Of a stretch of DNA of 64,000 nt, positions 7,365 to 18,646 are shown piece after piece. Made by a program: the position numbers and the translations under genes. Source of the stretch: Hyphomonas sp. GTDB lineage: Bacteria; Pseudomonadota; Alphaproteobacteria; Caulobacterales; Hyphomonadaceae. The notes beneath the pieces are model-generated. The model searched no databases and was not told the DNA's origin. It saw nothing but the letters and a program-made list of their open reading frames with translations. The stretch covers positions 186,001-250,000 of the forward strand of contig NZ_JAGYJH010000004.1 of the NCBI RefSeq assembly GCF_018402285.1, read 5' to 3'. Every line of letters begins with the position of its first letter. The stretch's first letter is position 1.

Positions 7365-8720
7365 CTAGGCGGGCGTCGCGTAGAGGTCGTAATCGTCGGC
7401 GCCGGTGATCGCTGCCCGGATAATGTCGCCCGCTTTGAGATGGCTCGCGTTTTCCAGATACACGACTGCATCGACTTCCGGGGCATCGGCCTGGGTGCGG
7501 GCGATCATCTCGCCGGCTTCTTCGCCGGGGCCGTCGATGATGACGTCGAGCGTGCGGCCGACCTGGGCTTCGGCGCGGGCAGCAGAGACTTCTGCCTGCG
7601 CGACCATGAATCGGTGCCAGCGGTCTTCCTTCACGTCTTCGGGCACATGGCCTTCGAGCTTGCCACTTTCAGCATGGGCGACGTTTTCGTACTTGAAGCA
7701 GCCGGCGCGGTCGATCTTGGCTTCCTTGATGAAGTCCAGCAGGATCTGGAAGTCTTCCTCGGTTTCACCCGGGAAGCCGACGATGAATGTGGATCGGATG
7801 GCCAGGTCTGGCACCTGCTCACGCCATTTGGCGATGCGTCCGAGAACCTTGTCCTGATTTCCGGGGCGTTTCATCGCCTTGAGGACGGGCGCGGAGGCGT
7901 GCTGGAACGGGATATCGAGATAGGGCGTGATCAGGCCTTCGGCCATCAGCGGTATCACATTGTCCACATGCGGATAGGGATAGACATAGTGCATCCGCGT
8001 CCACACGCCGAGGCTGCCGAGGCCCTTGGCGAGGTCGAGGAAGCGGGTTTCGTATTCGCTGCCGCGCCATGTTTCCGGCTTGTAGCGAATGTCCAGTCCG
8101 TATGCGGAGGTGTCCTGGCTGATGACGAGGAGTTCCCTGACGCCGGCGGCGACGAGCTTTTCGGCTTCCGTCAGCACGTGATGAATGGGGCGGGAGACAA
8201 GGTCGCCGCGCAGTTTGGGAATGATGCAGAAGGAGCAGCGATTGTTGCAGCCTTCGGAGATTTTCAGATAGGCGTAATGGCGGGGCGTCAGTCTCAGGCC
8301 GCTCTCGGGTACAAGATCCATGTGAGGATTGTGCGGGGGCGTAAGGTGGGTGTGGACGGCGTCCATCACCGCTTCATACTGGTGGGGGCCGGTGACGGCG
8401 AGCACCTTGGGGTGGGCCCGCTGGACAACCTCCGGTTCTGCGCCAAGGCAGCCGGTGACAATGACCTTGCCGTTCGCCTCGATCGCCTCGCCAATCGCCG
8501 CGAGGCTTTCGTCGCGGGCGGAGTCGAGGAAGCCGCAGGTATTGACCAGCACGAGGTCTGCGCCGGCATAATCGGGCGCGATCTGATAGCCCTCGGCACG
8601 CAGCCGCGTGATGATGCGTTCAGAATCGACAAGCGCCTTGGGGCAGCCAAGTGAGACTATGCCGACCCGGGGTGCCTGCGAGGGGCGGATCGGGGCGGGA
8701 GCGGTGGGTGTTATCGTCAT
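7365..8720 (-). CDS. rimO: Ribosomal protein S12 methylthiotransferase RimO
   Basis: A 451-residue radical SAM enzyme that adds a methylthio group to the conserved Asp of ribosomal protein S12. The N-terminal UPF0004 domain carries three cluster cysteines ([23 protein letters not shown]). The radical SAM cluster motif is CNNRCSFC, within [18 protein letters not shown]. The C-terminal TRAM domain ends the protein. [14 protein letters not shown] distinguishes RimO from MiaB. An AGGG site precedes the ATG. It is divergent from a small membrane protein gene. Confidence 0.96.
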   Translation of the reverse strand: MTITPTAPAPIRPSQAPRVGIVSLGCPKALVDSERIITRLRAEGYQIAPDYAGADLVLVNTCGFLDSARDESLAAIGEAIEANGKVIVTGCLGAEPEVVQRAHPKVLAVTGPHQYEAVMDAVHTHLTPPHNPHMDLVPESGLRLTPRHYAYLKISEGCNNRCSFCIIPKLRGDLVSRPIHHVLTEAEKLVAAGVRELLVISQDTSAYGLDIRYKPETWRGSEYETRFLDLAKGLGSLGVWTRMHYVYPYPHVDNVIPLMAEGLITPYLDIPFQHASAPVLKAMKRPGNQDKVLGRIAKWREQVPDLAIRSTFIVGFPGETEEDFQILLDFIKEAKIDRAGCFKYENVAHAESGKLEGHVPEDVKEDRWHRFMVAQAEVSAARAEAQVGRTLDVIIDGPGEEAGEMIARTQADAPEVDAVVYLENASHLKAGDIIRAAITGADDYDLYATPA

Positions 8721-8764
8721 GCGCGCCCTGCTATATTGAAACCGGGGTCAGGGGAAGAAGGCTC

Positions 8765-9166
8765 ATGGAGAAGCCATCGTCAACGCCGGATTTTGCCTGG
8801 CTTCGCCGCCTGCGCCTGTTCGCGATCTTGGCTGGTATTGGCGTTCTCGCCCTGTCAGGATGGATGATGAATGTGTTCCGGGCGCCGGAGGTGGCGACAG
8901 TCGCGCTTGCCTTCGCCTTTGCCTCGATTACCTTCAGCGCGCTGTTTTACTTTGCCGCCCTGCTGACGGAGGGATCTCTTCAGAAGCACATCCTCAGGGA
9001 TGAGACCGTCATCAAGGGCGACAATGTCGAGATGGTGACCCATACCAGGCCCGCCGAGGACGCGGAAACCCGGCGCTGGGTGGGCACGTATGTGTTCACG
9101 CGCAACCTGTTCGGGATGTCGGTGATCCCGCTGCTTATCTTGGGGTATTTCTACTTTTTCGGATGA
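8765..9166 (+). CDS. Small membrane protein of unknown function
   Basis: A 133-residue protein with three likely transmembrane helices (about residues 16-35, 43-66 and 112-131) separated by a polar loop with many charged residues (EGSLQKHILRDETVIKGDN). I do not recognise the family. The start at ATG 8765 has a GAAGG ribosome site; longer in-frame starts would run into the rimO promoter region. It is divergent from rimO and convergent with grxD, 9 nt away. Codon use looks native. Confidence 0.7.
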   Translation: MEKPSSTPDFAWLRRLRLFAILAGIGVLALSGWMMNVFRAPEVATVALAFAFASITFSALFYFAALLTEGSLQKHILRDETVIKGDNVEMVTHTRPAEDAETRRWVGTYVFTRNLFGMSVIPLLILGYFYFFG

Positions 9167-9175
9167 AACAGGGCC

Positions 9176-9511
9176 CTATTCGGCCAGTTCGATGCCTTTT
9201 TCGGCCATCAGGTCGCGCAGTTCACCGTTTTCGAACATCTCTTTGAGGATGTCACAGCCGCCGACGAATTCGCCCTTTACGTAGAGTTGCGGGATGGTCG
9301 GCCAGCTGGCGTACTGCTTGACCCCTTCGCGCACGTTCTGGTCTTCGAGCACATTGGTGGAGACATAGTCGACGCCGAGATAGTCGAGGATCTGGACCAC
9401 CACCGAGGAGAAGCCGCATTGCGGGAAGGTGGGGGTGCCCTTCATGAAGAGGACGACGTCATTGCTTTTGACGGCTTTGTCGATGGCGTCGAGGGTGGCC
9501 TGATCAGTCAT
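9176..9511 (-). CDS. grxD: Monothiol glutaredoxin (Grx4/GrxD type)
   Basis: A 111-residue protein with the CGFS active site (FPQCGFSSV), the [20 protein letters not shown] glutathione-binding region represented as [15 protein letters not shown], and the family's usual length. It binds a glutathione-ligated [2Fe-2S] cluster at a dimer interface and works in iron-sulfur trafficking, usually with BolA. GGAGA 7 nt upstream supports ATG 9511. bolA is 2.4 kb upstream on the same strand, separated by a peptidase gene and a gene-free stretch. Confidence 0.95.
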   Translation of the reverse strand: MTDQATLDAIDKAVKSNDVVLFMKGTPTFPQCGFSSVVVQILDYLGVDYVSTNVLEDQNVREGVKQYASWPTIPQLYVKGEFVGGCDILKEMFENGELRDLMAEKGIELAE

Positions 9512-10030
9512 GGGGATGTCTCCGAGTTCCGGGAACATGTGATGCGGCCGGGCGTCAGGGTCAAGAGGGCGCGCCATATGCCCCGTGTCCGGACAGGCAG
9601 TGACATCGGGTTTGCGGGGTGTTCAGGCGGCTCTGCTGCGGGCGCCGCGGCGCCCGGGGATAAGGGTCAGGTTGCGGCGCCGGCGCCTTGCCTGCCGCGC
9701 ATGCGGCGAGAGCCCGCAGGTCGATCACGCTCCTGGGGAAATCGCAGCGCGATTACCAATCCCGGTAGCCCAAATACCGAACGTGACCGGCATGGCTCCT
9801 CGTGGGAAGGACGCGCCTGCTGTCGGGGAGCGAGGGCCCCGGGCGGACAGGTTGGTGCAAGTGATTTGGCAAAGCCCCGCGCCATCGCCAATCCGAAGGC
9901 ACGCTTGTGTTGGGCTGAGCTGGGCCTGTCCTCTCTGGCGCAATCTGAACCTCCCGTGGTCTTGCGAAGGCCTGCAGCCGGCCTTACCAGCCGCAGCTTT
10001 GCCCGGCGTTTTCTTCCTTGAGGTAGACTG
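9512..10030. other. Unexplained 0.5-kb gene-free region between grxD and the M2 peptidase gene
   Basis: Open frames run through on both strands but none has a ribosome site, family resemblance or plausible composition. Several inverted repeats are visible, for example GGCCTGCAGCCGGCC near 9968-9982 and GC-rich hairpins near 9640-9700. The region must hold the grxD promoter. I looked for tmRNA, RNase P, SRP RNA and cobalamin/TPP riboswitch signatures and saw none. A small RNA or a fully decayed gene is possible. Confidence 0.5.
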
Positions 10031-11830
10031 TCAGGGGGCGAAGTATTCGATAATGGCGCTGCCATCCATTTCGCGGGTGCCGGTGAATTTTTCGAGCGTG
10101 TCTGGCCAGGGCTGGGACATGCCTGCTTCCATCATTTCCTCGAATCGGCGGCCGACTTCCTTGTTCCCGTAGATCGAGCAGCGGTGGAGAGGACCTTCCC
10201 AGCCGGCCTGTTCGCAGGCGGCCTTGTGGAACTGGAACTGCATGATGAAGCTGAGGAAGTAGCGCAGGTAGGGCGTGTTGCCGGGGATGTGATACTTGGC
10301 GCCCGGATCGAATGCATCAGCCGGGCGGGGCGCGGGCGGGATGATGCCCTGGTTTTGCAGGCGCAGGTCGGTCCAGGACTGGTTGTAATTCTCAGGCGCA
10401 GTCTCGCCGGAGAGAACGCCCCAGCGCCAGCTGTCGACCGAGAGGGCGAACGGCAGGAAGGCGATCTTGTCGAGCGCCGTTTGAAGAAGAAGCGCAGTAT
10501 CGGTGTCGGCGCCGGGCTTCTCGTCTGGCGTGATCAGCCCGATCTGTTCGAGATATTCCGGCGTGATCGAGAGAGCGACAAAGTCCCCGATGGCTTCGTG
10601 GAAACCGTCATGGGCGCCGTTCTTGTAGAGGTGATCCTGGTTGCGATAGGCGAGTTGGTAATAGTTGTGGCCGAGTTCGTGGTGAACGGTGTTGAAGTCT
10701 TCCGCGTTCACCTGTGTGCACATCTTGATACGGACGTCTTCATAATCGTCCAGATCCCAGGCGGAGGCGTGGCAGACGACCTCTCGGCCTTCCGGCTTGG
10801 TGATCATCGAGCGTTCCCAGAAGGTTTCGGGAAGCTCCTGAAGGCCGAGTGAGGTGAAGAAGGCTTCTGCAGTCTGCACCATCTGGAGCGGGGTGTAGCC
10901 TTTCTCATTCAGGCGCGCGCTGAGGTCATAAGTGGGGCCGGGCGTGTCGGTCTTGAGGATGTCGTAGACGCCCGACCATTGCTGGGCCCACATATTGCCG
11001 AGAAGATCTGCCCGGATCGGGCCGGTGGCGGGCTGGACGGCGTCGCCGTAATAGGTGTTGAGACGGCCGCGCGCATAGCAGTGAAGCTCCTTGTAGAGAG
11101 GCTCGACCTGCGTCCACAGGCGCTGGACTTCAGCCTCCATCTGCGCGGGCTGCATGTCGTAATTCGACAGCCACATCTGGTCGAGGCTGGGATAGCCAAG
11201 CTCTCGGGCGCCTTCATTGGCGATTTCCACCATGCGCGTGTAATCGGGCGCCATGGGCGCGGCGATGGAATGCCAGCCTTCCCAGACGGCCTGGAGGTCT
11301 GCCGGGTTGCGGGATTGCTGGATGATGCGGGAGGCTTCCAGAAGATCGATCTCGCGTCCCTGGAACATGAATTTGCCGGTGGAGTAGGTGGCGTCGAGCT
11401 TTGTGGTGATGTCGGCCAGTTCCTCGGCCGCGCCGTCGCGGGAGGGGGCAGGAAGGGTGATGCCGCTGCGCAGGATCTGGATCTTGCGGGCTTCTGCGGG
11501 GGGAAGTTCCTTGATGTCGAACTGTTTGGAGGCGTTCGCCAGGCTGACGAGCAGCCTGGTGAACTCGGCGCCCTCTGCGGCGGCGGCCGCGCTGGTTTCG
11601 TCAGTGATGTTGGTGGCCTGGTCCCAATAGGCCTGGGCGGTGATGTGGCTTTTGGCGGCAATCTGGCTTTCGGCATCGTTCAGAAAGGCGCGGGCCTCGA
11701 TGGCGCGCTCTTCCATGGCGATGGCATCGGGGTCGATTTGGGTTCTTCCCGGTCCGCAGGAGACAAGCACAAGGCCGAGCGCAATGACGCTGGCAGACTG
11801 CAAGGCGGGTTTCAGGAACTGACGGAACAT
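10031..11830 (-). CDS. Peptidase M2 (angiotensin-converting-enzyme-like dipeptidyl carboxypeptidase) lipoprotein
   Basis: A 599-residue zinc metallopeptidase of family M2, the family of mammalian ACE, which removes C-terminal dipeptides. The zinc motif is HHELGHNYYQ (HExxH) with the third ligand in EAIGDFV about 25 residues on; the C-terminal part FLSFIMQFQFHKAAC matches the family. The N terminus is a lipoprotein signal (ALGLVLVSCGP, lipobox Cys), so it should be a periplasmic lipoprotein. ATG 11830, preceded by GGGAGGG, is the start. Bacterial M2 enzymes occur in a limited set of marine Proteobacteria, including Xanthomonadales and relatives. It probably takes part in use of peptides. Confidence 0.93.
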   Translation of the reverse strand: MFRQFLKPALQSASVIALGLVLVSCGPGRTQIDPDAIAMEERAIEARAFLNDAESQIAAKSHITAQAYWDQATNITDETSAAAAAEGAEFTRLLVSLANASKQFDIKELPPAEARKIQILRSGITLPAPSRDGAAEELADITTKLDATYSTGKFMFQGREIDLLEASRIIQQSRNPADLQAVWEGWHSIAAPMAPDYTRMVEIANEGARELGYPSLDQMWLSNYDMQPAQMEAEVQRLWTQVEPLYKELHCYARGRLNTYYGDAVQPATGPIRADLLGNMWAQQWSGVYDILKTDTPGPTYDLSARLNEKGYTPLQMVQTAEAFFTSLGLQELPETFWERSMITKPEGREVVCHASAWDLDDYEDVRIKMCTQVNAEDFNTVHHELGHNYYQLAYRNQDHLYKNGAHDGFHEAIGDFVALSITPEYLEQIGLITPDEKPGADTDTALLLQTALDKIAFLPFALSVDSWRWGVLSGETAPENYNQSWTDLRLQNQGIIPPAPRPADAFDPGAKYHIPGNTPYLRYFLSFIMQFQFHKAACEQAGWEGPLHRCSIYGNKEVGRRFEEMMEAGMSQPWPDTLEKFTGTREMDGSAIIEYFAP

Positions 11831-11906
11831 CACGGAGCCCTCCCAAGGCATGTGCCGGGCAGGAGACCGCGAACCGGCCCTTACGTCAATTCCTTACATG
11901 TCAGGC

Positions 11907-12137
11907 TCAGGGGGCCCGGGTTTTCAGGGCCAGGGCGTGCAGCACGCCGCCCATTTCGCCTTTCAGGGCATCATAAACCATCTGGTGCTGGCGGACGCGG
12001 GCAAGCCCGGCGAAAGCGGCGCTGACGATCTCGGCCTGCCAGTGATTGTCATCGCCGGCGAGGTCGGTAAGCGTGATCTCGGCATCCGGGAATGCCTCGG
12101 TCAGGTATTTCATCAGCGTGTCGCGGCTCATTCCCAT
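11907..12137 (-). CDS. bolA: BolA family protein
   Basis: A 76-residue BolA-type protein with the hallmark AEIVSAAFAGLARVRQHQMVYDALKGEM..LHALALKT: the KH-like fold, the conserved RxxxHQxVY signature, and the terminal HALAL segment. BolA proteins pair with monothiol glutaredoxins to bind Fe-S clusters and can act in regulation. AGAGGG upstream fits ATG 12137; ATG 12131 is an alternative. It is upstream of the M2 peptidase gene on the same strand and divergent from the M28 peptidase gene. Confidence 0.9.
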   Translation of the reverse strand: MGMSRDTLMKYLTEAFPDAEITLTDLAGDDNHWQAEIVSAAFAGLARVRQHQMVYDALKGEMGGVLHALALKTRAP

Positions 12138-12187
12138 GACGGCGTTTCCCTCTTTCAGGTGACTAGGCACATGCGGCGGGGCGCCTT

Positions 12188-13267
12188 ATGGGTCAAGGCA
12201 TGAGCGAGAAGAAACCTGTCAGACCCCATCCGCAATCCGGGCGCCGGAGCCTGGTTCCTGGCGCCGGCATTGTGCTGGCAGTCATCCTTGGTGCGTGGCT
12301 TTTCTGGCCGAAGGGCCAAGCGCCGCTGCCGGGCGTGACCTACAAGCCGGCCTATATCGAAGCAGCCGAGATGCTGCACCTGGCGCAGGTGTTGTCGTCC
12401 GACGCGCTGGAGGGGCGGGCCGCCGGGACGGCGGGTAATGAGGCGGCGCGCGGGTTTATCCACAAGCGTTTCGAGGAGATCGGTCTTCTGCCCTTGCCCG
12501 GTTTTGGGGGGTATACGCATACCTTTCCGATCGTGCCGCGGGAGGCGGACGCTGCGCCGATAATCGGGGCGAACCTGATCGGGTTCATTCCCGGGCGCAC
12601 GCCTGGCGAAGGGCCGGCGCTGCTGATTACGGCGCATTACGACCATCTCGGCATCCGGGAGGGGGAGATCTATAATGGCGCTGACGACAATGCGTCGGGC
12701 GCTTCGGCGCTGGTGGCGGTGGCGGAGTATTTCGCGCTGAACCGGCCGGAGCATGACATTGTCATCGCGGCGCTGGACGCTGAAGAGATCGGCCTTCTGG
12801 GCGCGCGGGCGGTGGCGCGGATGGAGGGGCTTGAGATGTCCCGCGTGGCGCTGAACATGAACCTGGATATGGTGGGCCGCTCCGAAGCGGGTGAGCTTTA
12901 TGTGGCGGGGACCTATCACTCGCCCGGTCTTGTGCCAGTGATCGAGGCGCTGGCTGAGCGCGCGCCGGTTACGCTGCTCATGGGGCATGACCGTCCCGAA
13001 GACGGGCCAGATGACTGGACCCTGCAGTCCGATCATGGCGTGTTTCACCAGATGGGTTTGCCCATCCTCTATTTCGGGGTGGAAGACCATCCGGGCTATC
13101 ACAATCCCGGGGACGACTTTGAATTCCTGACGCCCGACTTTTTTGTGCGCGCGGCCGACACGCTCGTCATGGCGGCTATGGCAGTCGATGCCGAACTTCC
13201 CCGGATATATTCCCTGCGCCGGAACCCGGCCGCAGAAACAGATCAACCAGAAGGAAACGCTGAATGA
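12188..13267 (+). CDS. Membrane-anchored M28-family zinc aminopeptidase
   Basis: A 359-residue protein with one N-terminal membrane segment (about residues 21-40) and a peptidase M28 catalytic domain outside. All co-catalytic zinc ligands are visible: ITAHYDHLG, NGADDNASG, ALDAEEIGLLG, NLDMVG and YHNPGDDF. M28 enzymes are aminopeptidases or carboxypeptidases. ATG 12200 is an alternative start. The stop overlaps the next gene's start (ATGA), so it is translationally coupled to a DUF1993 protein. The bolA gene is divergent, 50 nt away. Confidence 0.9.
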   Translation: MGQGMSEKKPVRPHPQSGRRSLVPGAGIVLAVILGAWLFWPKGQAPLPGVTYKPAYIEAAEMLHLAQVLSSDALEGRAAGTAGNEAARGFIHKRFEEIGLLPLPGFGGYTHTFPIVPREADAAPIIGANLIGFIPGRTPGEGPALLITAHYDHLGIREGEIYNGADDNASGASALVAVAEYFALNRPEHDIVIAALDAEEIGLLGARAVARMEGLEMSRVALNMNLDMVGRSEAGELYVAGTYHSPGLVPVIEALAERAPVTLLMGHDRPEDGPDDWTLQSDHGVFHQMGLPILYFGVEDHPGYHNPGDDFEFLTPDFFVRAADTLVMAAMAVDAELPRIYSLRRNPAAETDQPEGNAE

Positions 13268-13776
13268 CCACCACCACGGTCTCCCATATCCTCAAGGCTT
13301 CTACTTCGCAAACGATCGGCGCGCTGAAGGGCATGCTGATCAAGGGAGAAGCCTACGCCCGAAAGCTGAATGTGGAGGACAGGGTGATCCTCTCCCACCG
13401 GCTTTACCCGGACATGTTTGACCTGACGCGCCAGGTGCAGATTGCCTGCGATACCGTTGCACGGGGCGCCGCGCGGCTCGCCGGTCTCGACATGCCGGAA
13501 TTTCCCGATACGGAGCAGACCTTTGCGGACCTGATTGCGCGCTGCGAAAAGGCAATTGCCTATGTAAACGGCGTGGACAATGACAAGATCGATGCGAGCA
13601 CGAATGTGACGCTGCAGATCCCGATGGGAGCCAATACGATGCCGATGGAAGGCAAGGCCTACCTTTCCGGCTTCATCCTCACCAACCTTCATTTTCATGC
13701 GGCGATTGCCTATGCATTGCTGCGCGCGCAGGGGCTGAACATCGGCAAGCGGGATTATCTCGTGCCGGTGGCATGA
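13264..13776 (+). CDS. DUF1993 family protein (DinB-like fold)
   Basis: A 170-residue protein matching DUF1993 by its length and pattern: ASTSQTIGALKGMLIKGEAYA, the segment LSHRLYPDMFDLTRQVQIACD, PEFPDTEQTFADLIARCEKAI and the terminal ILTNLHFHAAIAYALLRAQG..IGKRDYL. The fold is predicted to be a DinB/YfiT-like four-helix bundle; the function is unknown. It overlaps the M28 peptidase gene by ATGA and is followed by a hairpin terminator. Confidence 0.88.
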   Translation: MTTTTVSHILKASTSQTIGALKGMLIKGEAYARKLNVEDRVILSHRLYPDMFDLTRQVQIACDTVARGAARLAGLDMPEFPDTEQTFADLIARCEKAIAYVNGVDNDKIDASTNVTLQIPMGANTMPMEGKAYLSGFILTNLHFHAAIAYALLRAQGLNIGKRDYLVPVA

Positions 13777-13817
13777 CATTTCAGTCATTAATCAGATTGC
13801 GGAACAGTTATGAAAAC

Positions 13818-13852
13818 AAGCGGCAGGCCAGCGCGGCCTGCCGCTTTCGTTT
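13818..13852 (+). terminator. Terminator of the M28/DUF1993 operon
   Basis: A 12-bp stem (13818-13829 with 13835-13846), loop AGCGC, then TTTCGTTT. Confidence 0.8.
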
Positions 13853-13864
13853 GAAAACAACGCT

Positions 13865-13893
13865 CTGACGCGAAACTGCTAAATTCATAATAA
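13865..13893 (+). promoter_or_regulatory. Candidate promoter of the outer-membrane protein gene
   Basis: CTGACG (13865-13870), 17 bases, TAATAA (13888-13893) in an AT-rich stretch unlike its surroundings. It would give a leader of about 135 nt. Confidence 0.42.
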
Positions 13894-13911
13894 AATACAA
13901 AGGTGTGTCGC

Positions 13912-13969
13912 ATCAGCAACAGCTGCTGTTTGCAGATATTTCACTGGAACTATTCCGGTCTTCGGACCG
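13912..13969 (+). other. Structured 5' leader of the outer-membrane protein gene
   Basis: Two hairpins are visible: CAGCA/TGCTG around 13914-13928, and CGGTC-TTCG-GACCG at 13956-13969, a five-bp stem capped by a C(UUCG)G tetraloop, which is a very stable RNA loop. They lie between the candidate promoter and the ribosome site, so they could set mRNA stability or translation. Confidence 0.45.
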
Positions 13970-14035
13970 TTGTGTGCCTGTCTCGCCCGAATGGCGTGCA
14001 CAAGAACACACGTAGCGTTTCTGGAAGGAGCACAC

Positions 14036-14644
14036 ATGTTCAGATCCATACTCATCGCATCCGCGGCCGTTGCAGGCCTTGCATCGGCGGCCCACGCGCA
14101 GGAGTCCGGCCCCTACTTCGAAGGTGGCTACCAGTATCTAGACATCAAGCCTGATGGCGCAGACAGCGGCGTCGACACGAATGGAATCGCAGGCCGCGCC
14201 GGCTGGCGTTTCAACACTGTCTTCAGCCTTGAGGCAGAGCTGGCGACCGGCATCGATGATGGCGAATTCGACTATAATGTCGACGAGGACGAACTCAACT
14301 TCGACGACAACAATGACGGCGACCTGAGTGACGTGATTACGGCGTCCGGAGACGTTGGTCTCAATTACCTGGCCGGCATCTATGGCAAGGCCAACCTTCC
14401 GCTGACGGAACGCCTCAATGCTTATGCCCGGGCAGGATATGCCTATGTCGATCTTGACGCCTCGATCAACACGCCAGGCGGCGTGAACGTCAATGTCGAA
14501 GACTCAGCTGATGGCCCGGCCTTCGGCGCGGGCATGAGCTATGACCTTTCGGACAATGTCTATCTGAAGGGGGATTACACCTACTACTCGTTTGACAGCA
14601 CGGATACGAGCGGTGTGATGCTCGGTGTCGGCTACAAGTTCTGA
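14036..14644 (+). CDS. Outer-membrane beta-barrel protein (OmpA/porin-like small barrel)
   Basis: A 202-residue protein with a signal peptide (MFRSILIASAAVAGLASAAHAQ) and an amphipathic barrel of about eight strands ending in the outer-membrane signature YYSFDSTDTSGVMLGVGYKF, with terminal Phe. One loop is very acidic (DEDELNFDDNNDGDLSD, about residues 83-99) and looks calcium-binding. AAGGAG upstream of ATG 14036 decides the start. It is a stand-alone gene with a long structured leader and its own terminator. It belongs to the broad outer-membrane beta-barrel family; the exact role is unknown. Confidence 0.88.
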   Translation: MFRSILIASAAVAGLASAAHAQESGPYFEGGYQYLDIKPDGADSGVDTNGIAGRAGWRFNTVFSLEAELATGIDDGEFDYNVDEDELNFDDNNDGDLSDVITASGDVGLNYLAGIYGKANLPLTERLNAYARAGYAYVDLDASINTPGGVNVNVEDSADGPAFGAGMSYDLSDNVYLKGDYTYYSFDSTDTSGVMLGVGYKF

Positions 14645-14674
14645 CAGGACCGCCAGACTGAATTCCAGGCAGAA

Positions 14675-14712
14675 GGCGCCCTCTCCCGTTTCCCGGGGGA
14701 GGGCGTCCCTTC
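14675..14712 (+). terminator. Terminator after the outer-membrane protein gene
   Basis: An 11-bp stem (14677-14687 with 14695-14705, one G-T pair) followed by TCCCTTCATT; the T-run is poor. It lies between convergent genes and may serve purL too. Confidence 0.55.
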
Positions 14713-14724
14713 ATTCAGCGCCGA

Positions 14725-16983
<2,259 letters not shown>

Positions 16984-17015
16984 GACATCAGCCCGTGTTT
17001 GGATTTGGCGCAGCG

Positions 17016-18515
17016 CTAGGCGGGTTTGGCGGCTTGTTCAACTGCCAGAAGCGCATCCAGCGCAGGATCGGAAGGGAGAGATCGCAGATAGGCCTCATAA
17101 TGCTTCCAGCGGCCGATCGAGCGGTCGTGCAGCGTTTCTCTCACCTGCCAGACCGAAGCGGTTTTCACGGGGCCCTGCGCCTTGTGGAATTCGAGGCAGG
17201 CCTCGTCAAACGGCAGGCCCAGGAAGTCCAGCATCCGGCCCACTTCCTGCTCGGGCTGCATGACAACGGCCTCGTAAGGAACAGTCAGGATGTCATCGGG
17301 AAACAGGCGCCGCCAATGGCTCATCATGCGGCGTTCGGCGTGGGCATGGGCGGCAATGTCCTGAAGGGTATAGCCGTAGTTCAGGGAGACGTGCAGGTAT
17401 TGGCCCCAGACCGAGATCAGCGTGTCGAGCGGGTGGCGCACGGTGTTGATGATCTTCGCCTTCGGGAAGAGGCTCTTGATCAGGCCGACATGCCAGAAAT
17501 TGTCCGGACGCTTGTCCGTGACCACGCCTGCGCCGGGATACATGGCGCGAATGCGGGTGAGATAGGCTTCGGCATAGTCTTTCAGCAGCGGCTCGGGCGC
17601 GGCAGTGATGCCGGCCGGATCGTTGCCAAGGCCGCGGGCGATGCGGGGGATCATATCAAGTTCGCCGCCGGCAGCGATCTGGCCGTGGGCGCCGAGGATC
17701 TGTTCCACCAGCGTTGAGCCGGAGCGGAACATGCCAAGGATGAATACCGGTTGGGGGCTCGGGTCACGGATGCCGGTCTGGCGGCCGCCATCGGTAGCAA
17801 AGACCGCTGCCACACGCTCGACGCGCCTGAGCTCATTGATGCCGTTATAGGGGGCGACCTGGCCTGCTGCGGCGTTGCGGGCGCTGCTGTTGGCGGCTTC
17901 GAAGGCGGCGGCTGCCTCGGCATAAGCGGTGCAGCTGTCATACAGGCGGCCGAGTGCGAACTGCAGCAGCGCAAGATCAGCGGGCAGAAGCGTGCCGCTC
18001 GCGATGAGGGCGCGGAGCTTGCCGATCATCGGGTCATCAGTCGAGGCGGCTGTTCCCAGGCCTGCGAGGCGCGCGAGCGCCATGGCGTTGCCGGGCGCCA
18101 GGGCGTGGGCCTTTTCGTAGACAGCCCGGGCTTCGGCGCGCTCGCCGAGATCTTCGTGAAGATTGCCGAGATTGATGAGGGCCGGCAGGTATTTCGGCGA
18201 GAGGGTCAGTGCCCGCTCCAACTCTGCCTTTGCCTCGGCAGGACGGGCCATCGCATCGGAGAGAATGGCGGCGCGGTTCAGATGGACTTCTTCTGCGCCT
18301 TTTACCCCCCGCGTCAGGGCTTCTTCATAGGCCGCAAATGCCTCCTGCGCCATGCCGGCCCGGCGCAGCAGCCAGCCGAGATTGTACCAGCTGTCCGGCA
18401 GGTCCGGATATTCGGAGAGCAGGGCCCTGTAGGCCGCAATGGCATCAGGAACATTACCCGTCTCGCGGAGCCGGGAGGCGGTGTTGAGGAGTTCTTGCTG
18501 GCGCGTATCAGTCAT
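17016..18515 (-). CDS. TPR-repeat sulfotransferase family protein
   Basis: A 499-residue protein with at least three tetratricopeptide repeats (about residues 8-165) and a C-terminal sulfotransferase domain. The PAPS 5'-phosphosulfate loop is [17 protein letters not shown] (about 257-273), and the 3'-phosphate part is the later [18 protein letters not shown]. Such fused proteins are common in Alphaproteobacteria; the sulfate acceptor is unknown and the cytoplasmic enzyme may act on proteins or carbohydrates. It precedes purL on the same strand and is divergent from the oxidase-like lipoprotein gene. Confidence 0.9.
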   Translation of the reverse strand: MTDTRQQELLNTASRLRETGNVPDAIAAYRALLSEYPDLPDSWYNLGWLLRRAGMAQEAFAAYEEALTRGVKGAEEVHLNRAAILSDAMARPAEAKAELERALTLSPKYLPALINLGNLHEDLGERAEARAVYEKAHALAPGNAMALARLAGLGTAASTDDPMIGKLRALIASGTLLPADLALLQFALGRLYDSCTAYAEAAAAFEAANSSARNAAAGQVAPYNGINELRRVERVAAVFATDGGRQTGIRDPSPQPVFILGMFRSGSTLVEQILGAHGQIAAGGELDMIPRIARGLGNDPAGITAAPEPLLKDYAEAYLTRIRAMYPGAGVVTDKRPDNFWHVGLIKSLFPKAKIINTVRHPLDTLISVWGQYLHVSLNYGYTLQDIAAHAHAERRMMSHWRRLFPDDILTVPYEAVVMQPEQEVGRMLDFLGLPFDEACLEFHKAQGPVKTASVWQVRETLHDRSIGRWKHYEAYLRSLPSDPALDALLAVEQAAKPA

Positions 18516-18646
18516 CCAAGCCGTTTAGCGTCGAAAGGCGGATATCGCCATAGGGTACAACGCTTTACATGCATGGGCTCGCGGGTGGTTGGCGCAGATG
18601 GCTTGCGGGCGCTACACAGGCCCGGTCCTTTCAGGAGCCATGCCCG

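Noticed and set aside
7134..8654. A 506-residue open frame on the plus strand across rimO
   Set aside because: It is the antisense of rimO; no family resemblance and the rimO frame is unmistakable.
9585..10172. Open frame in the gap between grxD and the M2 gene
   Set aside because: Runs into the peptidase gene on the other strand, has no ribosome site and very odd composition (Pro/Arg/Cys).
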